Shown here: piece by piece, positions 57,246-64,000 of the stretch
Layout: every line of letters starts with the position of its first letter
Numbering within the stretch: position 1 is the first letter of the stretch
Assembly: GCA_911728455.2 (NCBI GenBank)
Contig: OU452221.1
Span: 4,864,290-4,928,289, forward strand
Length of the DNA stretch: 64,000 nucleotides
Source: Marthasterias glacialis
Lineage: Eukaryota; Echinodermata; Asteroidea; Forcipulatida; Asteriidae
Direction of reading: 5' to 3'
The notes under the pieces: generated by a model
What the model saw: only the letters and a program-made list of their open reading frames with translations
Told to the model about the DNA's origin: nothing
The model's database searches: none
Translations under genes and position numbers: made by a program

Positions 57246-58046
57246 TTAAATGATGAACACACTTGTTCAAGACTCTTAAGGATGAAGCAAGTTACCAAGT
57301 TCATCAAGAGGTAAAGTATTTCCTTTTATAAATATTTTGATTTAGAACAGGCTTAATAACAAAGATTGGAATAAAATAAATAACTGTAACAAATAGACGG
57401 GAGTTGGAGAGAGATAGTTGAGAGGAACGGAGCTCCCAATAAACTTTGTCTTGAGATGTGAACTCTTTTGAATACATCAACCATATCTGTGTCTTTCCTC
57501 AAAGTTATTTGTGATTTTGTGGTCACTCTCATTAATGATTCCACACTGAGCAACAAACGAACCCTACATCTGAGGAAAAAATCATTCAGATCTCTACAAT
57601 TTTAATGATCATAATCCCTGTATTTCTACTGGTCTCAGACTAGACAAGGACCATAGGGTAAATACGGTCATTGCAAACAACCTGACTGTCCCTTTTTCAC
57701 TCATTACGATCTGTTCTTTATCTCGTCTGGGTAAATGTCAGACTATTTTCGGTCGTCAGTCATAATTGACATGGCTTGATCTTTCCTTCCTCCACATGTC
57801 CATGGATTCAGCATCTTTCCCATAAATTGCTCACAAAAACTGTGATATCAACAGCTAATTAGCCTAATATTAGCCTAATAAAAAATACAAAATGTACGTG
57901 ATATCACATACATACACTACACTCACTGGTTCAATCAATGAAAGATGCAAATTATGTTTGACAAAATAAACAAAAGGAAAAGATGATCAAAATTAAAACT
58001 GAAGTAGTCTAGTTGTGAAAATCGTAACCCCATCCCAAAGGAAGGT
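57246..58046. other. ALG12 5' intron or upstream region
   Basis: No repeat or gene was recognised. It is intronic if the candidate first exon at 58881 is real. Confidence 0.35.
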
Positions 58047-58497
58047 CTGACTCTAGCCCCATAAATTGTGCCAATACGCTGGACTCCCTCCGCTTCTTGG
58101 CCCAACAAACCCTGTCCTTTAAAACCAGACATCAACTTTCGAATTGAGACTTACTTTTTTTGGCAAATTTATCCCTCAATGATCGGTCGGTCATTGCTGT
58201 CAGACATGTCAGACTCACAGGCAGAGTCTGGAAAAGATTTCCGCACGATCCCCCGTGCGATAAATCCTAGGCTTTTGCTGGAATTTTATGTCAAATCTCG
58301 GTGATATATAAGCCCATGTCAACGACGGCGGAGGAGCCATGATGGTTGCTGTTTAGTGCGCGGGTCGTATTCCTGCACTAGTCTTTTTCGTGTCGCTATG
58401 TGTGCGTATTCGTTCGTCGTGCCGTCGTCCGTAGCCGAACGCTAACAGACAATGTAAAACGAATAAAGACTAGCGTATTGGCACAATGTATGGGGCT
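58047..58497. mobile_element. MITE with ~38-bp inverted ends upstream of ALG12
   Basis: CTAGCCCCATAAATTGTGCC, then AATACGCTGGAC on the left, and GTATTGGCACAATGTATGGGG, then CTAG on the right, are inverted copies. The interior is CpG-rich near 58390-58440. It abuts another MITE on its right. Confidence 0.65.
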
Positions 58498-58637
58498 AGT
58501 CTGACTCTAGACCCAGTAACTCAAACTGGGGCGCTGTACTCCTTTTTAAAAATTTGTGACATTATCGGTCGTACATTGTCAAAATTTTTTAAAATGGAAT
58601 ACAGAGCCCAAGTTACTGGGTCTAGTCCGACTCCTGC
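58498..58637. mobile_element. Palindromic MITE (GACCCAGTAACT ends)
   Basis: CTCTAGACCCAGTAACTCAAA is matched by AAGTTACTGGGTCTAG. Inner GGCGCTGTACTCC and GGAATACAGAGCCC also pair. GTCTGACTC and GTCCGACTC border it. Confidence 0.65.
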
Positions 58638-58667
58638 TGATCGCCGCCATCGGGGAGGGGTAACCAG

Positions 58668-58769
58668 TACTCCTAGTCCTAGAACTATGAGGTTCGTTCC
58701 GCTATTGTCTCCACGAACGTGGAGACGATAGCGGAATGAACCCCATAAACATAGTTCTATACTACGAGT
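58668..58769. mobile_element. Near-perfect hairpin MITE, ~48-bp arms
   Basis: The left arm contains AGAACTATGAGGTTCGTTCC and GCTATTGTCTCCACG, the right CGTGGAGACGATAGCGG and AATGAACCCCAT. The loop is only AA. TACTCCTAGTCC and ACTACGAGTA lie at the outer ends. It would form a very stable stem. Confidence 0.75.
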
Positions 58770-58880
58770 AGGTAACCAGCAGCAGCTGGGAGGGAGTCCC
58801 TGGCCTTCGGCCGGGGAAGGGTTGGTTATGCGATTATCACACTGAATATTTTAGACACTTGAAAAAAGAAAATTACTTAC

Positions 58881-58886
58881 CGCCAT
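58881..58886 (-). other. ALG12: Candidate ALG12 first-exon start (ATGGCG then GTAAGT)
   Basis: On the minus strand, TGCATTGAA ATGGCG is followed at once by a consensus GTAAGT donor. Joining after GCG to an AG at 57237 gives [19 protein letters not shown] in frame with the 57236-57087 exon. The alternative is initiation at the ATG at 57245, which follows a TAA directly. A transcript would decide. Confidence 0.35.
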
Positions 58887-59661
58887 TTCAATGCAGCAGG
58901 TTTTACCCACAAATTATGTCAGCAGATCCTGGAGTTGAGGTATGGGAGCATGCAATAAATGTCGTTCACCGACAACTCGAGAATGACAAAGATTATTAGA
59001 ATAGAAACACACACCCACCACCACCACCACAACAAGACCCAACCTAGAAGTAGAACGAAAAGGGGCAAATTTAGTCCATGTCATTCGAAAGGAAAGCTAA
59101 AGCATGCATCTGCCAAAATAAAACAGACTTCTGATTTCCAATCTAAAGACACAGATGGCCTAGGTTAGTTGTTGTAGTTGCCTAAGTTTCAGCTCTACAA
59201 CAGCAAACGGCTATTAAAAAGAATGAAAGAAAATTACCGAATCTCCTCCGTCTGTGTGTACGACGTGCAATGTGATTAAAATGTTTTTCCATGTGTAGTT
59301 CATACTGGTGCCGGTTTCCCCTTCCAACGAATTTATTATGGAGTTTGCGGACCTCGGCTGGACACCAGCTGTGATGATGAAACTTGCCTTCCTAACTGTT
59401 TAATGAACAAGTATTTCATTGGATGAAGGTCGATCTGATTTACAATTTTGACCAATCATATATGATTTTGTAAAACAGCTCCGATGGTAATTATGCACCC
59501 CGGTATTTAATAACCTTTGACCTTATGTCAACCTTATTTAATATTAGCTCTTATTTTCAGTTCAGACGTTCTAAAGGTGTGGTATTTATTTACAGAAAAT
59601 GTTAAATCCTTCAGAAATCACAAGTATATTCAAGTGACAAGTATTCTTTAAGTTAGTAAAT
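58887..59661. promoter_or_regulatory. Likely shared promoter region of ALG12 and CCDC51
   Basis: The two genes diverge from here. No TATA box is obvious. Frames on the minus strand near 59350-59240 end at possible donors (GATTCG GTAATT) and could be 5' UTR exons. A bidirectional promoter is inferred only from the arrangement. Confidence 0.35.
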
Positions 59662-61177
59662 ATGGCAAGGCAGTTCGACTTCAAGAAGCTCTTTTTTATG
59701 CGAGCTGTTCGAATGGTGTCCACGTCTTCCGGTTATTCGTCAGCGGGGAACTCGGCCTCTGGATCGGGAAAACCACCGCCAAGTGTTGTCAGCAAAATGG
59801 ACCCACCTCCGACCGGAAGCTTATTGAGTAAAATTAAAGGGGACGAAAGGTTACATTCTTTGGTGAACTCTTACGAAGACATCGTGGGGATTGGAGAAGT
59901 CAAACGCGCCCAGGAAAAAGTCACTCAGGTAAAATTCGTAATTTGGGAAACTTACGTAATTTCAAGTTTTTTGCAGAAGAAAACAGATTACCGAAGACAT
60001 CAACACTCAACAGATCAACATTTTAATGATATAGCCTAATTAAGAAGACAATAAATAATAAGACAATAATAAAATCAATTTTAATGTTTAATACCCCCAA
60101 ATATTTCGGTCAAATATTTTATCAGACAGTCAAGCACCGATGAGTTGTAGAGTAATGTTGTTTTACAACAATCATGAAGCTAGTTTTTACATGTGACAAG
60201 TCTCTCAGTAGAACTTTAGAAGTAGAAGTAGAACTCAGAAGTGAGTTTGATCATGGTTTGATGTCTGCGTACACCAAAATGTGTGCGTTTTGGGTCATGT
60301 ATAAATTGAAAATAACTTAAAAGCGTCCAAAGTCATAGCAAGGACTTGGCTCTAAAACTAACAATGAGTGGTTGTTTTTTTCCAGATTGAAAAGTACTTC
60401 ATGGAGGTCCGTGAAAACGTCAAGAAATCTTCACAAAAGTTACACAATGTTCAAGCTGACCTGAGAGCAGTACGTGCCAAGCTTGACAGAACACCCCGCG
60501 ATGACGCCAAATTCTTAGAATATGCCACCGAGGAACATCTCATGATCCAGAGAGAGAAGAAGATGGAAGAAGAGCACGAGGCGATTGAAGACATCGAGCG
60601 CAGTGCCTTTGCCAAGCTTTCCGTAGCCGTCAGGGAAAGCCACGAGAAGCAGAGAGCTCAGGAGGAGAGGACAAAATATTGGGGCATTATAGGATCGATT
60701 GTGGGAACAATTATAGGTTTATTAGGCTCTACAATGATCAACCAAAGACGGATGCACGAACTTAGGACGATGGTCAGTGACCTCCAAAAGGACATTGGTC
60801 AGGACGGTCAGCTGCGAGATCTCCAAGGGTTTGTGGACAACATCAGGGGTGTTGTGGACGGTGCAGCGAAACAGGGTCAAGATGTAACTGGCGCTCTGGA
60901 CAGTCTTGCCCAACAGCAGCGAGAGGCGTTGGACACACAGGACAAGAACATCACAAAGATGTTGAAACAACAGGAAGGGGTGCTCCTACGGGAACTGGAA
61001 GGGGTACGCCGCTTCGCTGCCGTCGGGTCAGGAGATATGACCACGCTGGAGGAGATGGTTACTAACGCGGAACAGAAACTAGAATGGGAAATGAAACTGA
61101 GTACTCTATCAACTGTTGTGTTTATCTATGGTGCTTTTGCCCTAACCCTGCCTATACTTTATAGTATATTTAAATGA
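59662..61177 (+). CDS. CCDC51: CCDC51 / MITOK, mitochondrial potassium channel subunit
   Basis: CCDC51 (MITOK) is an inner mitochondrial membrane protein that forms the pore of a mitochondrial K-ATP channel with ABCB8. Exons 59662-59928 (89 codons) and 60386-61177 (264 codons with stop) join in phase 0 through a GTAAAA donor and a TTTTTTTCCAG acceptor: 352 residues (human 411). The start follows an in-frame upstream TGA. Residues 1-25 (MARQFDFKKLFFMRAVRMVS..) are basic and suit a mitochondrial presequence. YEDIVGIGEVKRAQEKVTQ begins the coiled coil. The hallmark SVAVRESHEKQRAQEERTK is followed by TM1 at about 187-206 (WGIIGSIVGTIIGLLGSTMI). A second coiled coil and TM2 near the C-terminus (about 329-350, ending ILYSIFK) follow. 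The match to the vertebrate protein is clear in the RESHEK-ERTK-GS block and the terminal TM. Confidence 0.93.
59929..60385. other. CCDC51 intron
   Basis: A 457-bp AT-rich intron with GT-AG borders; no repeat was recognised. Confidence 0.8.
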
Positions 61178-61325
61178 AATTTGTAAAGGACTGAATCATG
61201 TATTTTGTATATATAATGTCCTTGTACACCGTTTTGGTGAAACGCCTTGACTGTATGCAATTTCTTAAACAAACAGCCTATTGTAATCATGTTTTTTTTC
61301 TGATTAATTTTCTGGTATAGTCCTT

Positions 61326-61541
61326 GTTATACACACTAATCTGAGCAGTGCTCGTTTATTGTTTTACACCACGGCGGTCGCACGCGTGCGCAACAAGACA
61401 ATAGCGCATCGGCGCGCATTTGTACCAATCAGCACGGAGGATTCACAGTGCCTGTGGGTCAACACGGGCGTGCGACGGCCATAGCTGCGGTGGTGTAAAC
61501 ACCCATGAACGAGCTGCTCAGATTAGTGTATACAGGGTTTT
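61326..61541. mobile_element. Palindromic MITE in the probable CCDC51 3' UTR
   Basis: ATACACACTAATCTGAGCAG, ACACCACGGCGG and TCGCACGCGTG on the left are answered by CACGGGCGTGCGA, GGTGGTGTAAACA and CTGCTCAGATTAGTGTAT. The arms are about 70 bp, imperfect. It begins about 150 bp past the stop codon and would fold in the mRNA. Confidence 0.7.
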
Positions 61542-61943
61542 AATTTATAAATCATAATCCAATACCACACAAATACTTCCCTACGTTCCCACATAATGTA
61601 AACACTGTTAAAGATTATACATTTCACTGTGATGCTACAAACTGCTCCAAGCTCTGTAATTTAGTACCTCGGTTCATTATCACTCGTGTAAACTTTTTAA
61701 TGATTTATTATGTACAATTATTTCAATTTATCCATTCTTAAGAGTGTACTAATGACTGTCTACAACTCTGCACAGCTACGTATAATTTGTTTGCTGTTCT
61801 AATCCATTCTTATAACTTCCAACCAAACATCAACCCCATTTTCCCCCAAATCCATCAGTCTGCTCTTTGGTTTGACCTGATTTTTATGGATTCAGTTCGG
61901 CATAACCGCCAGCTTTTCTTCGGGTATGGAGCAAGCTTAACAC

Positions 61944-61949
61944 AATAAA
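61944..61949 (+). terminator. CCDC51: Candidate CCDC51 poly(A) signal AATAAA
   Basis: The first canonical AATAAA after the stop codon, about 770 nt downstream. If used, the 3' UTR contains the palindromic MITE. No transcript evidence. Confidence 0.35.
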
Positions 61950-62560
61950 TTTCACCTGGTTGATACAGCGGTTAAATTCTAGGCTGATCAGACCACATAA
62001 TGCCTTTTTTAAGTTCTTTGTTAAAAGAATGACGAAAATAATTCCTTAAGTGGTGGTGGTCAGGTTTTTCCTTTTGAAGGGCCAGTACCAGCACTAGTTT
62101 CTCAAATCCCCAGAAGTTTTCTATAGAGCTTTTCTTAAAAACTAGAAAGCACTCTAGAGTGCACCACCATACGTCCATGACCCTGAGCAGTAAGGGACAA
62201 AAATCGCAAACTTAACTGGTGCTGAATGATGGAAATGCGCCACAAGGTGGCGCTCTCATACTTCGCTGTGTCCTCCCGTCTCTTAAAGAAACTTTGCATT
62301 CAAATAGTCCTGAATCCACAAAAAGATCCCGATCCTCAACAAAATCTAATCGATTGATCCTCGACCCATGAATAATCTTTCTTTGTGGAAATCCATCCTT
62401 AACTTGTTTAGAAATCCTGCTTACGGACAAACAAACAAGGCAAAAACATTACCGCCTTTTGCGGAGGTAACTACATGTAAACAAATATGTATTGCTTTTG
62501 GTAGGCTTTTGATTTCAAGTTCAATGTATGTATATGTAATGTATTCAATCTGTTTAATAA
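61950..62560. other. Unrecognised interval
   Basis: A minus-strand frame at 62430-62212 (KDGFPQRKIIHGSRINRLDF..) reads like protein but has no known match. The palindrome GCGCCACAAGGTGGCGC lies at 62236. Confidence 0.3.
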
Positions 62561-62564
62561 TTTA

Positions 62565-62710
62565 ACCGCACTGAAATGTCAAAGGTCGTGGGTTCGAATC
62601 CCACCTGAGTAATAGACTTGTGGATTTTTTCCCCACAGGACTCGGGTGGGGGGGAAGTACTGAGTATACAGTGATTAACACACATCGGTGTAGGGTAAAA
62701 CACAAATAAC
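62565..62710 (+). mobile_element. tRNA-derived SINE fragment (third family)
   Basis: AAAGGTCGTGGGTTCGAATCCC is an exact B box. CACAGGACTCGGG, AAGTACTGAGTATACAGTG and ACACATCGGTGTAGGGTAAA follow. The A-box part is missing or decayed. Confidence 0.7.
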
Positions 62711-63040
62711 ATCACTCAAATGACTAGTTTATCTGGGTATTTTACACGTGGTCACTGTGTCATTATGGTGTTGAAAGTGCAATCTGTAACTCAACAAATC
62801 CCAGTTAGCTTGTATTTATAATTTAAAATTAATCTACTTCTGTGTTGTAATAGATGTAACATGCATTTTAGATGGTTGTACCCAAAGAGCAAACTTTTTA
62901 AGAACAAAATTCCCACACAAAAACAGAAACCAAAAAAACTAAATGCATCAGAGTGTTCATATTTATAAACTGATAGCTTTTCAGTTTGTGTAATGTACTA
63001 AAAGCAACATGTGTTATGAAATGGTAAAATATTCAGGGAA
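62711..63040. other. Unrecognised interval
   Basis: AT-rich; nothing supported. Confidence 0.3.
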
Positions 63041-63041
63041 T

Positions 63042-63184
63042 GGGAGACTTTTGAGGACACTCGGTGGCAGCAGACTTACCAGGTAAAACCATTGGTCTCG
63101 GAAATGTGCGCATGCTCAGAACTATGCAAACAATGGAAATTTACCTGGCAAGTCTGCTGCCATCTAGCGTTCCAAAGTCTCACA
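63042..63184. mobile_element. Palindromic MITE (GGGAGACTTT ends)
   Basis: GTGGCAGCAGACTTACCAGGT, then AAACCATTG is answered by CAATGGAAATTTACCTGG and CAAGTCTGCTGCCATC. The outer GAGACTTTTGAGGACACT and CGTTCCAAAGTCTC words also pair loosely. Confidence 0.7.
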
Positions 63185-63710
63185 TTAAACATGCTTCCAT
63201 TGACTTGTATTTATGCCATTTTGCAAACAAATGTTTTCTTGAAATAAACACAAAGCAAATGAAAATATACTGCAGTAACTTGTATGTGTATTGTTTAGTA
63301 TTGTTCTTTTCGTTTATGTTAATCTCGAAGATGCATTGACAAATTCTTGCCAAGTTGGTGTAAAACTTTTTTTTTCAATTAGCTATTTTCTTCATCAAGG
63401 AAGTTATAAACTTCAGACAAAAAACAAAAAACAAAAAAAACAAAAACACTAATGATGAGTTCTTGTCAGGACCCAGGATTATCTTGCATTACCAGCAGCC
63501 ATGGACAAACAATTCGACAATGGAGCCTGAGATCGATAGTATTTGGTTTTTCGGGAAAGAGGAAGACAGGAGAGCCCAGCCTTTCCATCATCTTTGGACT
63601 TTGTTGTTGAAGTTGTGATTAAAGATAATTTACAGAAATTGTTCATTGAATCACATTCTTTGATAAAACAACCTATCACAGTTTAAGTAACAAAAATCCT
63701 TGTGGCATAG
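63185..63710. other. Unrecognised interval
   Basis: A CAAAAAACAAAAAA low-complexity run lies near 63420. No gene. Confidence 0.3.
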
Positions 63711-63711
63711 G

Positions 63712-63850
63712 AGAGCACCAATGCACGACTCTACTCACTTATGGCCTTAGCCGGGAATTGAACCAGGGCCACAGTGGTGAGAGGCAAGCACTTTAAGCAC
63801 ATGCCACCCATATTGGCGTATTGGTTGCCTCCAAGTTGTCCATACAAGTT
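63712..63850 (-). mobile_element. tRNA-like SINE fragment (fourth type)
   Basis: On the minus strand: GTGGCATGTGCTTAAAGTGC (A-box-like), GCCTCTCACCACTGTGG, and CCTGGTTCAATTCCCGG (B box), ending GGCCATAAGTGAGTAGAG. It is unlike the other SINE heads here. Confidence 0.6.
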
Positions 63851-63854
63851 AGTG

Positions 63855-63975
63855 TTGTAGTCGAGACCTGGAAGTCTGAGACCCGAGACCCGGAACTGGC
63901 GGCTCAAGACTGAAACAAAGACCAAGACCTGAAGACAGAGACCGAAACCAGACCAGTCTCAAGACCTACAACACA
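63855..63975. repeat. Degenerate AGACC/GAGACC-rich tract
   Basis: Irregular repeats of GAGACC, AAGACC and GACTGAAAC words up to near the window edge. Low complexity of unknown origin. Confidence 0.6.
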
Positions 63976-64000
63976 AAAAATTGAGCCACTAAGCCATTAT

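Noticed and set aside
62212-62430. Minus-strand frame KDGFPQRKIIHGSRINRLDFVE..
   Set aside because: Protein-like composition but no known match, and no convincing splice sites or start context.

Overview
The window reads as nuclear DNA of an invertebrate deuterostome, most likely an echinoderm (inference). Support comes from three spliced animal genes with GT-AG introns, several families of tRNA-headed and 5S-headed SINEs, dense short palindromic DNA transposons, Helitron-like repeats, TTAGGG-type degenerate repeats, and an AT-rich background in which coding exons stand out. No intact viral or LTR element was recognised.

Host genes. (1) TSR2, minus strand, 5' part only: three exons at 3520-3440, 2377-2287 and 998-907, continuing off the left edge. 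(2) ALG12, minus strand, apparently complete: ten coding exons between about 57245 and 46506, with introns full of MITEs and SINEs. (3) CCDC51 (MITOK), plus strand, two coding exons at 59662-59928 and 60386-61177. It lies head to head with ALG12 across a gap of roughly 0.8-2.4 kb, depending on the true ALG12 first exon. Three further places (23787-23878, 31810-31930, and 41809-41988 with 42356-42426) look like 3' coding exons of genes I cannot name.

Layout. 0.2-3.5 kb: TSR2 with a MITE and a SINE in its introns. 3.5-20.5 kb: a block of Helitron/Helentron-type repeats. Its host layer is an element (family A) with a core of about 211-bp tandem repeats and a 15-bp terminal hairpin. A copy of this element received two insertions of a second hairpin-ended family (family H), and the second insertion is itself a head-to-tail pair of nearly identical 3.1-kb units. 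One H unit was later hit by a 1.19-kb TIR element with a 4-bp target duplication. 20.5-24.3 kb: a 0.5-kb tandem duplication, MITEs, a 5'-truncated LINE and a SINE. 24.3-36.6 kb: mostly featureless AT-rich DNA with minisatellites, a TIR element, diverged family A debris and a tandem array of tRNA-like units next to a 100-N assembly gap. 36.7-46.4 kb: another family A element, MITEs, SINEs and a degenerate telomere-like G-rich tract. 46.5-61.2 kb: ALG12 and CCDC51. 61.2-64 kb: MITEs and SINEs.

The three named genes serve separate housekeeping roles: eS26 chaperoning for the 40S ribosome (TSR2), lipid-linked oligosaccharide mannosylation in the ER (ALG12), and a mitochondrial potassium channel (CCDC51). 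The striking theme is how closely mobile DNA presses on them. A Helitron-type terminus stops 14 nt from the TSR2 start codon, and ALG12 exon 3 is framed by two MITEs at 20 and 25 bp.
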